Positions 16,638 through 24,975 of a DNA stretch of 64,000 nt are shown here, piece after piece. The stretch lies in the NCBI RefSeq assembly GCF_000373265.1, contig NZ_KB890765.1:494685-558684 (forward strand), read 5' to 3'. Numbering within the stretch: the stretch's first letter is position 1; each line of letters starts with the position of its first letter. The stretch comes from Pontibacter roseus DSM 17521. GTDB taxonomy: Bacteria; Bacteroidota; Bacteroidia; Cytophagales; Hymenobacteraceae. A program made the position numbers and the translations under genes. Below the pieces are notes generated by a model. It was not told the DNA's origin. It did not search any database and saw only the letters and a list, made by a program, of their open reading frames with translations.

Positions 16638-16702
16638 CTGTTACACGTGCTTCAGGTATAGCTGTGTGGAAAAGCATGAGCTACAAGCTCGCGCCATCGG
16701 TG
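16638..16702. repeat. REP-like palindromic repeat, family B copy 2
   Basis: Carries the spacer CTTCAGGTATAGCTGTGTGG and the right arm ATGAGCTACAAGCTCGCGCC. The left arm is shortened. Confidence 0.65.
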
Positions 16703-16859
16703 GTTGTGTCATTTGCCATCCCTGGATGAACGCAGCTTCCTCTGTCATCAACAGGTAGTTACGATACGTTTTCAGGAGGGTGCCTCAGGATAAAAATCAG
16801 CAAGCTGACAGGTATAGGTCGATGAAATTTATACCCTCTATTTAGTTATCAGGCCTTGG

Positions 16860-17648
16860 CTACGGACGCTTATCCGACTTCAGCTGCTCCATGCTGCGCT
16901 GGTCCACTTTGATGATGCCACGGTTCGGCCGGTCCAGGTCGATGATGATGAAGACAACCAGGCAAATCAGGAAACTCATGAGCGCCGAGGGCAGCAGCGT
17001 CCGTCTGTTGCCCAGCCCACTGCCATACCCAATCAGGGCGCCTGACATAATGAACACGGTGAACAGCAGGAACAGAATCACCTCGGGTACGTGCGCAGCC
17101 AGTAAGGCGTTCCGTTCGCTGTGGGCGATTACCATGTTGTTGAGCGAGGTGATGAAGAAGCCGGTGGTAACAGGGTTTGGGTCTGCCTGAGCCGCCTTCA
17201 CGGCCTGCTGCCAGATGTCGCGCTGCAGGTCCCTGGTTTCCTTGTCAAGTGCCACCTGCTCTGTCACCATGGCGTATTCTGTGTTGCTGATGGCCAGCCG
17301 TAGGTCGATGTACTGCTGCAGCAGCATGTGGCTAATCGAATCGTGCGGGGCGGGAAGCAGGTGCGTGCGCATAAGGGTGGTACCGATGGCGTTGGCCTCG
17401 TTGATGACGGCTTCGCTGCGGCTGTCGTAACGTTGCAGGGACATGTTGAATGTGAAACCGAGTATGAGCGCCAGCAAACCCAGCGTGCCCGCCTGTATGG
17501 TATTGGTCTGTACTTTTACGTCTTCGTCTGTGTTGCGCTGCTGATGCCGGCCAATTCGGAAGCCCGCTTCCACAGCTACCAGAATCAGCACAAACAATAC
17601 CGCCACAATCAGGATGCTGTTATGGTCGTACATAATTTCAGTTGTCAT
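16860..17648 (-). CDS. Bestrophin-like/DUF4239 membrane protein
   Basis: Start chosen at 17648 (MTTEIMYDHNS), giving 262 residues; a longer frame up to 17699 would add an unlikely leader. Two N-terminal hydrophobic helices (residues about 10-30 and 52-70, with the conserved GLLALILGFTFNMSLQRYDSRSEAVINEANAIGTT block) are followed by a long soluble coiled helix region and two C-terminal helices (about 186-208 and 215-238). The central FTF.MSL.RY..R...V..EANAI.T pattern is typical of the DUF4239 bestrophin-like family, whose members are uncharacterised and may be ion channels. A charged C-tail (KVDQRSMEQLKSDKRP) is cytosolic. Flanked by 160 bp of AT-rich gap on its downstream side. Confidence 0.7.
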   Translation of the reverse strand: MTTEIMYDHNSILIVAVLFVLILVAVEAGFRIGRHQQRNTDEDVKVQTNTIQAGTLGLLALILGFTFNMSLQRYDSRSEAVINEANAIGTTLMRTHLLPAPHDSISHMLLQQYIDLRLAISNTEYAMVTEQVALDKETRDLQRDIWQQAVKAAQADPNPVTTGFFITSLNNMVIAHSERNALLAAHVPEVILFLLFTVFIMSGALIGYGSGLGNRRTLLPSALMSFLICLVVFIIIDLDRPNRGIIKVDQRSMEQLKSDKRP

Positions 17649-17896
17649 ACCTTCTATACTGCTCTGGAACCTGTAACAGCCCGCCGCAGGCACCTTCAAG
17701 GCGGCTAAGCCCTATACGTAATTTCCGCAATCGAGAAGACAGGTAGTGAAAAGGTACCCCTAAACAAGCGCATCTAAGGTTTTAGGTTTGCTGTATGGCA
17801 GACTTCTACGCCACTTTTACGGGCAAGAAAAATATAGCTATACCTGAATATTTTTGTAGGGAGAATGATATATTTGTTTGCCTTATACCTGTTCAC

Positions 17897-18589
17897 ATGA
17901 AAACACGCTTCGCCCTTCTGCTCTCCCTCATTTTCCTGAGCGCCTGTACCAAAGACTCGGAGGGACCGGACCTGGATTACCCCGCTTCCTTCCATCTCAA
18001 GCGGTTCGACCAGGTGCAGCCCGTCCGGATGTTCACCCGCAGCGGCGAGGTGAAAGACGCAGCTTTTGTCAAAGGGCATGCCTTGACTCAGAGGATGCAG
18101 ACGCTCTACGATTTGGGAGCCACGGAACCCGAAGGTGAACCGGGCACCAAAATCACCTTGCTCTCCCGCTCAGAAGCCGAAAGGGATAACGGACGCGTGA
18201 CCAGGTATGACGTGCAAAAGCAGGGGGATGCCTTGGTGCTCACCTCTCAGCAAGAGCACTCATCAGGGTATAGCCGCAACGAGGAGTTCTACCTCAATCT
18301 GATGATTGGCCTGAGCAAGTACAAGCCTCTCATTTACGACAAACAACCACTGCCTCCCGCCTTGAACACCGGCATGGACTATACCTATAAAACGAAAGAA
18401 CAACTGGCTGTGTCCCTGAAAGGGCAGGAGCTGCTCGTACACCGCCTGGCCTATGCCCACCAAACCCAGTACAGCGGGCGCAGCATGGTCATCAACAACC
18501 AGTTCGACCCCACCGGCATTTCCCTACTCCGCGAAGGCGATACGCTGGTGGTACAGGAGTTTGCCATAGTGGGCGTACCTGTACAATAA
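17897..18589 (+). CDS. Lipoprotein of unknown function
   Basis: Start set at 17897 (MKTRFALLLSLIFLSACTKD): this gives a Lys-rich n-region, a hydrophobic core and lipobox LSAC at once, whereas the longer frame from 17795 does not. 230 residues. The mature protein has a beta-rich C-terminal part with several Tyr-rich strands (GMDYTYKTKEQLAVSLKGQELLVHRL) and no catalytic motif. It is followed 66 nt later by another lipoprotein gene in the same direction; both may be expressed together. No family is recognised. Confidence 0.7.
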   Translation: MKTRFALLLSLIFLSACTKDSEGPDLDYPASFHLKRFDQVQPVRMFTRSGEVKDAAFVKGHALTQRMQTLYDLGATEPEGEPGTKITLLSRSEAERDNGRVTRYDVQKQGDALVLTSQQEHSSGYSRNEEFYLNLMIGLSKYKPLIYDKQPLPPALNTGMDYTYKTKEQLAVSLKGQELLVHRLAYAHQTQYSGRSMVINNQFDPTGISLLREGDTLVVQEFAIVGVPVQ

Positions 18590-18655
18590 GCCGCAGACGC
18601 TTCTCGACCGGTGTAAGCCCTCATCTGTATGGATTTATTTTACTAGATAGCTGTC

Positions 18656-19462
18656 ATGAAAATAAGCTTTCTTTTCCCCTTGTTTCTGTTGCTTTGGGGC
18701 TGCTCCGAGCGCGATGAGCCGGCAGCGGTGGTGGTACCGGAATGCTTGCTGGTAGAACAAACCACTGCGCTCACCTACGACCCCGTTTTATCACCCGACA
18801 ACCCCAACAAGCCACAGACAATCACAACCCGTTTAGAGTACACCGAGCAGCAGGCACTTGCCACTATTTTCCAGACAGATTACACAGGTACCTACTTCGA
18901 CAGAACTGATGTAAAGTATAACAAGAAAGGCCAGGTAACAGAGGTCGTACAGCAGTATAACCGGTATGTGAACGAGTACAATGGGCAGGGGAAGCTGGCG
19001 AAGCAGACCCGGTTCAACAAGCGCACCGGCGACTACAAGGAAGAGGAACTGGGATACTATACCTTAACCTATGACAGCCAGCAGGACCTGGCGGAAGCAC
19101 TTTATGTCAGCATGGCTTCCGGCAGGCCGGTGCCGGAACTAATGTGGCGGTATACCTATATCGGCGGTAATCCTGTGACGGTAGAACAACTGGTGCCGGG
19201 AGGGGAGAGCTACTACCAGGTAAAGCTGGCTTACGATGACAGAAACCAGCCGAGCACATCACTCGCCCATACCTATTTTGAGCCGCTGCGCCCACCGGCC
19301 GCCCACAACCTGGTAAGCTATACTGTACAAGACGACAACCCGATTTTCCCCAGCCATACCACCGCCTATACCTACAACGCACAAGGCTTCCCAATTACGG
19401 CCACAACCCGCTTTACCGATGGGAGGGTAGAGGAAGTGAGCTATACCTACCGATGCAGGTAA
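18656..19462 (+). CDS. Lipoprotein with YD-like repeat units
   Basis: 268 residues with signal peptide MKISFLFPLFLLLWGC (lipobox Cys16). The mature part is built from repeated beta strands of the type Y...G....E......Y (for example DVKYNKKGQVTEVVQQYN, then LTYDSQQDLAEALYV, then YTYNAQGFPITATTRF), which resemble RHS/YD-repeat or DUF4595-like lipoproteins. Such domains form curved beta sheets and are common on Bacteroidota surfaces; function not known. Translation starts shortly after a purine-poor leader and no Shine-Dalgarno is seen, as usual in this phylum. Confidence 0.7.
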   Translation: MKISFLFPLFLLLWGCSERDEPAAVVVPECLLVEQTTALTYDPVLSPDNPNKPQTITTRLEYTEQQALATIFQTDYTGTYFDRTDVKYNKKGQVTEVVQQYNRYVNEYNGQGKLAKQTRFNKRTGDYKEEELGYYTLTYDSQQDLAEALYVSMASGRPVPELMWRYTYIGGNPVTVEQLVPGGESYYQVKLAYDDRNQPSTSLAHTYFEPLRPPAAHNLVSYTVQDDNPIFPSHTTAYTYNAQGFPITATTRFTDGRVEEVSYTYRCR

Positions 19463-19622
19463 AGACGGAGGAGATGTTGCAAAAAATGGCACAAACTGCA
19501 AGTTCTCGCCAGCGAAAGGCAGAAAAGGTATAGCTGGCGACAAGTGAAGACAAATCTCCTTAAGAGGGAAGGGGGATGTGAATCATTCCTGATTCTTCAG
19601 CCAGCTGCAGCTGGAAGAGACC

Positions 19623-20756
19623 TTAAACGGCTGCCGGAAAATAGAGCTTGAACTCTGTCCCTACGCCTTCTTCGCTTTCGACCTCTATTTTACCTCCGGC
19701 GTTCTCCAGAATGCGCTTGACCATGTACAGCCCCACGCCGGTGCCTTCCACGTGGTCGTGGAACCGCTTGAACATCGTGAACAGGTCCTGTTGCTGACGG
19801 CTGTTGATGCCTAGGCCGTTGTCTTTTACGCTCAGCACGACGTATGGCTCTTCTAGCCGCGAGGCGATGGTGACAAGACAATCCCGGTCCGGTGACTGGA
19901 ACTTGATGGCGTTGCTGATGAGGTTGTACAGGATACTCCGGAAGTTCTTGCGCGAGAATTTGAGCTGGTATACCTGCAGGTCAGTATGGATAAAGCAGTT
20001 TTTCAGGCTGAAGGGTTTGTTTAGGTCGGCTATGATGTCGTCGTAGACCTCCTTCATGTTAATCATTTCGTCCGATGGGTTTTCGCTGAAGCCTTTCTGC
20101 ATCCGGCTGATTTCGGTCAAGTCGGCAATGGTCCGTTTGAAACGGTTGACGGAGTCCACCACCCGCAGCACGATTTCCTCTGTCGTGTCGTTCAGCGCAT
20201 TGGCGGTATCCAGCTCCTCTTTCAGAATGGACATCAGCCCTTCGATGTTGAGGATGGGGGACCGCAAATCGTGGGAGGCCGTGTAGATAAAGGTGTCCAG
20301 GTCGAGGTTGATGCGCTGCAGTTCGGTATTCTTGTGTTCGAGCGCACTTTGCTGCCGTGCGGCCAGCTGGTCCTGCAGCTTTTTCTGCTCGGTATTGTCA
20401 CCGGTTATTTTTGTGAAACCAATGTGTTTTCCATCCGCGTAGATGGCCGTCAGTTTAATGTTGGCCCAGAACAGAGAGCCGTCTTTTCTCCTGCGCCAGT
20501 CCTTGGCCTCATACACGTCATTTTCAAAAGCGACCTTCAGCTCATTCTCGGGCTTGCCCGCCTGCTGGTATTCCTCCGGAAACAGCATCCCATAGAACTG
20601 ACCTATAAACTCCTCTTCTTTGTACCCTTTCAGCTGCTCCACGCCCTGGTTCCAGGTCGTTATGATACCCTCGGTATCCATCGCGAATATGGCATAGTCT
20701 TTAATTTGCTCAATAAAGTAAGAGTTGATTTCTTCCGAGGTGTGCTTTGGGTTCAT
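19623..20756 (-). CDS. PAS-domain sensor histidine kinase
   Basis: 377 residues. A single PAS domain spans residues about 12-125 (IFAMDTEGIITTWNQGVEQLKGY, with a following PAC segment that ends NTEQKKLQDQ). It is followed by the dimerisation helix with phospho-acceptor His162 in TASHDLRSP, and a HATPase_c domain with N-box NLISNAIKF, G1 DNGLGI and G2 GTGVGLYMVK. No membrane segment is predicted, so the kinase is cytoplasmic and senses an internal signal via PAS. No response regulator gene is adjacent, which marks it as an orphan kinase. Confidence 0.88.
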   Translation of the reverse strand: MNPKHTSEEINSYFIEQIKDYAIFAMDTEGIITTWNQGVEQLKGYKEEEFIGQFYGMLFPEEYQQAGKPENELKVAFENDVYEAKDWRRRKDGSLFWANIKLTAIYADGKHIGFTKITGDNTEQKKLQDQLAARQQSALEHKNTELQRINLDLDTFIYTASHDLRSPILNIEGLMSILKEELDTANALNDTTEEIVLRVVDSVNRFKRTIADLTEISRMQKGFSENPSDEMINMKEVYDDIIADLNKPFSLKNCFIHTDLQVYQLKFSRKNFRSILYNLISNAIKFQSPDRDCLVTIASRLEEPYVVLSVKDNGLGINSRQQQDLFTMFKRFHDHVEGTGVGLYMVKRILENAGGKIEVESEEGVGTEFKLYFPAAV

Positions 20757-21412
20757 GCAGAGTAGGAGGTCTTTTTAGCTATTTACTCTTTTAACAGGGC
20801 GCAGGTTATAAGGTTTTCCCGGAAAAATAGTCCAATATATCTGCACGATTCACCTGCTGGTGTAAGCTGTCAGCTACAGCTTTTGCTGAAGCTATGGTTG
20901 CCTGGAAAGGAATAAGCACGAGTTACAGGCTCGTGCCAGCATAACAGCAGATTGAAGGTGAGGTGTGTAATATAACTATGGAAAAACAGCCTAGCAGCAG
21001 GTTAAATGTATCATTGGAAAGGCAAATTTATTGATGAGGCACGAGCAGTGCTGGCTATTTTTTATACCCCAATACTTTGCCTAAATGCCATATTTTGTAA
21101 TATGTAAATAATAAATTAAATTTTTGTAATTCTATACCGTATACAACTAAATGCTCTGTCTCCTCCTTTCCGTGGTCTTCCAATAGATTGCAGATAAACC
21201 AGCCCATCGGCGAGCACTTCGCAGTTACCTTGGCCCTCCTCCAATGTTAGTCTTTATCTGCTTATTATCTCCCTATAGTCTATAGCACAGCTATACGCAT
21301 AGCTGCTATAGTATTTGCTCGTGTCTCTTCCCCTGGCATCTTGCTTCAGAGCCCCACACACATGTTTCACTTGATGTCAGGTTACCAAAACAAACGTTCT
21401 ATTTTTTCATGT
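20757..21412. other. AT-rich intergenic region with one REP copy
   Basis: About 650 bp between the histidine kinase start and the lipoprotein start at 21413. It holds one family-B repeat (20855-20942) and otherwise AT-rich sequence around 21060-21340 without an open frame worth reporting. No promoter with both boxes could be assigned. Confidence 0.6.
20855..20942. repeat. REP-like palindromic repeat, family B copy 3
   Basis: Left arm around GCTGGTGTAAGCTGTCAGC, spacer TTTTGCTGAAGC, right arm AAGCACGAGTTACAGGCTCG. The two arms can pair as an imperfect hairpin. Confidence 0.68.
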
Positions 21413-21946
21413 ATGAAGAGATTTATCAATTTCACTTGGCTGCTATGTGTAGCCCTAGGCTTCTTGGCCTTGCCTTCCTGCTCCACAGAAGATGAGTTGG
21501 ATGCCATCACTCTTTCTGCCTCCGACAGCACGGAAGCCAATTCCAAAATGCGTCCGTTGAAAGGCACCTTTGAGCTGTATCATCAGGTATTGCCCGGGTC
21601 TGTATTCCCTGTGCAAAACATCCGGATTGAAGGATTCGGACAGCTATCTCACCTGGGTAAAACCTCCTTCGTGAATCTGAGCACACTCGTACTCACACCA
21701 CCTGCTCCCTTTATCTCTACCGGAACATCTGTTATGACGGCTGCTAACGGAGACCAGCTGTTCACCAGCTTCAGAAGTGTGCACACGCCGCAACCAGATG
21801 GAAGTACCTATGTGGTGATAACCCATACCGTGACAGGGGGTACCGGTCGGTTCCTTGATGCCAGCGGCGGGTACACCGGCATCACCTATGCCATACCTGG
21901 GGTGGTACCTGGTATACTCGAAGTCACAGGTGAAATTGCTTATTAG
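21413..21946 (+). CDS. Lipoprotein with calycin/AOC-barrel-like fold
   Basis: Start chosen at 21413 (MKRFINFTWLLCVALGFLALPSC), giving 177 residues; the longer frame from 21341 has no signal at its front. Lipobox LPSC is followed by a short acidic linker. The mature domain contains short strands (GTFELYHQVLPG, FVNLSTLVLTPP, TYVVITHTVTGGTGRFLDASGGYTG) with the GTGRF.DASG motif seen in small beta-barrel proteins of the allene-oxide-cyclase-barrel-like type, where it closes the barrel. Such lipoproteins are frequent in Bacteroidota and of unknown role. Confidence 0.62.
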   Translation: MKRFINFTWLLCVALGFLALPSCSTEDELDAITLSASDSTEANSKMRPLKGTFELYHQVLPGSVFPVQNIRIEGFGQLSHLGKTSFVNLSTLVLTPPAPFISTGTSVMTAANGDQLFTSFRSVHTPQPDGSTYVVITHTVTGGTGRFLDASGGYTGITYAIPGVVPGILEVTGEIAY

Positions 21947-22012
21947 GTACGCTAGTGAAATGGAGAGCCAGTCGTTTGGCGTATGCTTGAATGGGCAGGT
22001 AAGCCTGTGACA

Positions 22013-22636
22013 TCACCCTTCGTTCTTAAAATCCTCGAGAATAGTCTGCAGCTCGTGGAGCGGCCGGGTAAAGTAGCGTTGGTTTTCGTTGCGGATGGCC
22101 AGTAGGCAGGCCAGGGCGGCCAGTGCGAAAGTCACCAGCGCCGCTACCGGGTAAGCCATCACGCCGCCCGGAATGTAGAGGGTAAACACCAGCACCACGC
22201 CGATGGCCGTAATCAGCGGTATCAGGACCAGTTCATAACGTTTTTTAAAGGTATAGAACCCGGCCAGCAAATCACGCTGCCGACTGATGTAGGCATGGAT
22301 GGAGGCCGCACTGTCTTGGTTCGCTCTCGTAACGGCCAGTTGTTTGTAGCGCCACAGCATGACGGCCGTGAAAGGTACCGTTACCCCGAAGCCGAGCAGG
22401 CCCAGGAGCAGGATATTTGCATCAGCGCCATACCGAATCAGGACGTGGCTCAGCAGGGCATATACCACCAGGTGAAAGGTGAAGGTAGCCCAGAAGTAGC
22501 GAAAGATGGTGTTGTTCTGTTTTTTCATTCTTGCTTGTATTATGTGGTTAAACGTCGTGGCATCGTAGGGGGCAGCGGCCTCGAAAGCAGGCTGCTCCAC
22601 GTTCCACTTTTGCTTCAGGTCATCTAGGGTTGGCAT
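22013..22636 (-). CDS. Probable anti-sigma factor (membrane protein)
   Basis: 207 residues starting MPTLDDLKQKWNVEQPAFEA, a short helical N-terminus. Several hydrophobic helices follow (residues about 46-67, 70-93, 139-160 and 165-186) with a basic connecting stretch. It overlaps the preceding sigma factor gene by 17 nt in a different frame, which is the common translationally coupled layout of ECF sigma/anti-sigma pairs. The N-terminal W.VEQPAFE segment could bind the sigma factor. The membrane part is not of the zinc-dependent ZAS type, so regulation probably follows an envelope signal. Confidence 0.65.
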   Translation of the reverse strand: MPTLDDLKQKWNVEQPAFEAAAPYDATTFNHIIQARMKKQNNTIFRYFWATFTFHLVVYALLSHVLIRYGADANILLLGLLGFGVTVPFTAVMLWRYKQLAVTRANQDSAASIHAYISRQRDLLAGFYTFKKRYELVLIPLITAIGVVLVFTLYIPGGVMAYPVAALVTFALAALACLLAIRNENQRYFTRPLHELQTILEDFKNEG

Positions 22637-23141
22637 GGGGGTAGGGGTTTTCTTGTTTCTTCAGCTTCGTCTCCAGTTCTTTCTTTATCCTCACCAGACG
22701 CACGCTTACGTTGCTCTTGGTCAGGCCGGTAATCTGCGCAATCTCCTCATAGCGCAGGTCCTCCAGGTATAGCAGCACCAGGGCCTTGTTCAGCGGCGAC
22801 AAGGTAGCAATGGCCTCATGGAGCAGCTGCAGGCTCTCTTCCTGGTGGCCGACCGGTTCCTCGGCTATCTGGTGGTGGCTCGGCGAAAGCGGCTGGCTTT
22901 TATGCCTGCTTTCCTTCCGCCGGTAGGTCAGCGCGGTGTTCAGGCAGACGCTGTACATCCAGGTAGAGAATTTGGAACGTCCGTCGAAACCGGGGTACGA
23001 CCGCCAGAGCTGGTAGAGCATTTCCTGCACCACATCCTGCTTCTCCTCCGCATCGGTGAAATAGAGGCCACACACCTTATGCGCTATACCCAGGTGCTGG
23101 TTCAGCTGCTGCATAAAGGTCTCGTCTACGTGCTGGGCCAT
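22620..23141 (-). CDS. ECF RNA polymerase sigma factor
   Basis: 173 residues of the sigma-70 ECF family: region 2 (KVCGLYFTDAEEKQDVVQEMLYQLWRSYPGFDGRSKFSTWMYSVCLNTALTYRR in outline, residues about 22-75), a linker, and region 4 (ALVLLYLEDLRYEEIAQITGLTKSNVSVRLVRIKKEL, about 118-155) with its HTH. Regions 1 and 3 are absent as expected. The membrane-type anti-sigma gene overlaps it by 17 nt downstream. No recognition target can be read directly from this window. Confidence 0.9.
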   Translation of the reverse strand: MAQHVDETFMQQLNQHLGIAHKVCGLYFTDAEEKQDVVQEMLYQLWRSYPGFDGRSKFSTWMYSVCLNTALTYRRKESRHKSQPLSPSHHQIAEEPVGHQEESLQLLHEAIATLSPLNKALVLLYLEDLRYEEIAQITGLTKSNVSVRLVRIKKELETKLKKQENPYPHANPR

Positions 23142-23262
23142 TGTGCTTTCGGTTTACATTCGATATACTATTAGTTGCAGAAGTTAAGGGAAAACTACAA
23201 GATGGGAGATATTTTTTTGATGGAAAGGTAGGGGTTGAATCCTCATGACAACCGGGGTATTT

Positions 23263-23353
23263 GCTGGTGCGAGTCAACAGCTCGTACTTCTAATCGTGCA
23301 GGTATAGGTATAGCTGCGCAAAAGGTATAGGCACGAGCTACAACCTCGCCTGC
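23263..23353. repeat. REP-like palindromic repeat, family B copy 4
   Basis: Left arm GCTGGTGCGAGTCAACAGCT, two copies of GGTATAG in the centre (23300-23320), and right arm GGCACGAGCTACAACCTCGC. Confidence 0.7.
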
Positions 23354-23504
23354 GGGGAAAACCCTATAAAGCCCTATTATGAAAGAACCCATCCGTTATT
23401 CCACATGACCTTCGATAAGATGATTTGAATCAGAAACATTCAATGATGTTCACTCTCTACTGACTCTATTCCAGTGCATTAACTTAAAAATATTTTAAAA
23501 ATAA

Positions 23505-23551
23505 TTTGCGCAACCGATTAATTGCACGTATATTAGCAAACAAACGGTTGC
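23505..23551 (+). promoter_or_regulatory. Promoter and likely operator of the ArsR-SRPBCC operon
   Basis: TTTG (23505-23508) and TATATTAG (23529-23536, one base off TAnnTTTG) are spaced by 20 nt, a good Bacteroidota sigma-A promoter. An inverted repeat GCAACCG (23510-23516) and CGGTTGC (23545-23551) brackets the -7 box; a bound ArsR dimer there would block transcription, so autorepression is likely. Confidence 0.6.
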
Positions 23552-23568
23552 ATATTTTAATCAGAGAA

Positions 23569-23889
23569 ATGAGAAGAGATGTTTTTCAGGCGATAGCAGA
23601 CCCCACCCGAAGGGCCATTATCGGTTTGATTGCCTTGCAGGCCATGACCCCGAATGCGATAGCCGAACATTTTGACACCAGCAGACAGGCTGTTTCAAAG
23701 CACTTGCAAATCCTGACAGAGTGCCAGCTTGTAAAACAGGAACAGCAGGGGCGCGAGATTTACTATCAGTTGGAAGTAGCTAAGATGAAAGAAATCGACA
23801 AATGGCTGGAACAGTTCAGGAAAATCTGGGAAGACCGTTTCAGCGAATTGGACAACGTATTATCAAACCTTAAATCTAATAAGCCATGA
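23569..23889 (+). CDS. ArsR-family transcriptional repressor
   Basis: Start chosen at 23569 ([20 protein letters not shown]), which gives 106 residues and begins exactly at the winged-helix domain; an upstream frame to 23506 overlaps the promoter. The ArsR/SmtB wHTH signature is clear: [25 protein letters not shown], then the recognition helix [18 protein letters not shown], then a beta-wing GREIYYQL. The protein lacks the metal-binding Cys pairs of arsenic-sensing members, so it senses something else or none. Its stop overlaps the SRPBCC gene by ATGA (4 nt), which implies translational coupling. The paired AHSA1/SRPBCC protein is the usual partner of this subtype. Confidence 0.85.
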   Translation: MRRDVFQAIADPTRRAIIGLIALQAMTPNAIAEHFDTSRQAVSKHLQILTECQLVKQEQQGREIYYQLEVAKMKEIDKWLEQFRKIWEDRFSELDNVLSNLKSNKP

Positions 23890-24395
23890 AAAAAGACCTC
23901 GAATTCGAGTTTTCCGTGAACAAGGAAAACAAAACAATCACCGTTAAAAGAGAGTTTGCAGCAGAGCTTCCGCTTGTGTGGGATGCGTACACAAAAAGTG
24001 AAATCTTGGACCAATGGTGGGCACCTAAACCCTGGAAATCACGCACCAAAACAATGGATTTCAGAGAAGGTGGCTACTGGCACTATGCCATGGTGGGTCC
24101 GGAAGGGGAAGAGCACTGGGCGTTGGCCAACTACAAAACCATTGAACCCAAAAAGCGCTTCACCGCACTGGATGGTTTTGCAAATGCCGATGGCGTGGTG
24201 AACACAGAAATGCCGCAGTCGAAGTGGGAGGTAAGCTTTACACCCAAAGAGGAAGTGACCCTGGTAGAGAACCGCATCGTATTCGATGACCTGGCGCAAC
24301 TCGAAACCACCATCCAGATGGGCTTTAAAGAAGGCCTGACCATGGCCATGGAAGGCCTTGATGCCCTATTGGCTGCTCAGAAACAGGAGGCCTAA
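23886..24395 (+). CDS. SRPBCC/AHSA1 domain protein
   Basis: 169 residues with the complete AHSA1 (Activator of Hsp90 ATPase-like) START fold: entry strand [27 protein letters not shown], then the W.R.W.AP.PW motif, [30 protein letters not shown], and the long C-terminal helix [26 protein letters not shown]. The fold binds hydrophobic ligands; the specific ligand is unknown. The pairing with an ArsR repressor suggests a small-molecule or stress response. The last two thirds of this gene is duplicated, with decay, at 30081-30413. Confidence 0.88.
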   Translation: MKKDLEFEFSVNKENKTITVKREFAAELPLVWDAYTKSEILDQWWAPKPWKSRTKTMDFREGGYWHYAMVGPEGEEHWALANYKTIEPKKRFTALDGFANADGVVNTEMPQSKWEVSFTPKEEVTLVENRIVFDDLAQLETTIQMGFKEGLTMAMEGLDALLAAQKQEA

Positions 24396-24438
24396 GATTT
24401 GCGGGCTGCAGAGAAGAAATCATAGGGTAGAACATAAG

Positions 24439-24479
24439 TAAAAGCGGGGCTGGGACAAAACCTTAAAGCTCCGCTTTTA
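24439..24479 (+). terminator. Terminator of the ArsR-SRPBCC operon
   Basis: TAAAAGCGGGGCT (24439-24451) pairs with AGCTCCGCTTTTA (24467-24479) over a 15-nt loop. A near-identical hairpin follows the decayed copy at 30457-30499. Confidence 0.75.
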
Positions 24480-24635
24480 TAGTTTACGGCACGCATGCAT
24501 TGTGTGCGAGTGCGGGCTTGTAGCGGGTGCTGTTACGCATGCTGCAGGTATAGCTGCGTAGAAAGGTATAGGCACGAGCTGCAAGCCTTATCCTGTTCCA
24601 TAAATTTCTGGATATGGGCCTTGGTTCTTAGGAAC

Positions 24636-24663
24636 TGTCCCCTTGAGGGGACCACAGGGGTGT
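24636..24663 (+). repeat. CCCCTTGAGGGG palindromic repeat, copy 1
   Basis: Reads TGTCCCCTTGAGGGGA followed by CCACAGGGGTGT. The core is a palindrome and the 3' part a second short arm. It belongs to family A (eight copies in the window, six of them at 28136-29011). Confidence 0.75.
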
Positions 24664-24720
24664 AAAGCTACGAAGCGGCCGGCATGTGTGCGCCAATGCT
24701 GGTAAATCCATAGGAGTAGA

Positions 24721-24780
24721 CACCCCTAGGACCTATGGTCGCAAGTTTCGGCTCTTGTCTCACTTGTCCTCAAGGGGATA
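24721..24780 (-). repeat. CCCCTTGAGGGG repeat, long variant, copy 2
   Basis: Reverse orientation: CACCCCTAGGACCTATGGTC, then a shared insert beginning GCAAGTTTCG, then CTCACTTGTCCTCAAGGGGA. The same long form recurs at 28600. Confidence 0.68.
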
Positions 24781-24975
24781 CTTTTGGCCTGCTATTGGTA
24801 TTCTTTAGCATGAAAAGGCCGAGCCTGAAAAAGATATGGGACAGGATAAGGCTGCAAACTCGCGCCAGCGGAGGGCATACAATTTGTCATTTGGTTCGTT
24901 CTATAGCCACAGTCAGAGTCGATGCCCCTGCGTATTTACACCTGAACAGGTGAGACCTAAACCGATACACACCCC

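Larger units (their letters stand above)
24585..24850. mobile_element. Probable non-autonomous inverted-repeat element (266 bp)
   Basis: It begins after GCTGCAA (24578-24584) with CCTTATCCTGTTCCAT and ends before another GCTGCAA (24851-24857) with ATGGGACAGGATAAG. The ends are inverted repeats with one mismatch, and the 7-mer is a plausible target duplication, since the uninterrupted repeat would read GCACGAGCTGCAAACTCGCG. No open reading frame of note is inside; it contains two copies (24636 and 24721) of the CCCCTTGAGGGG palindromic repeat. Confidence 0.5.
24510..24873. repeat. REP family B copy 5, interrupted by an insertion
   Basis: The copy is split: left portion to GCACGAGCTGCAA (ending 24584), right portion GCTGCAAACTCGCGCCAGCG from 24851. 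Between them lies the 266-bp element described at 24585-24850, flanked by a repeat of the 7-mer GCTGCAA. Confidence 0.62.

Noticed and set aside
17851..17876. Promoter TTTTTG...TATATTTG before the 17897 lipoprotein
   Set aside because: The -7 box is perfect but the spacing to the upstream TTG is only about 12 nt, too short for the usual 19-21.
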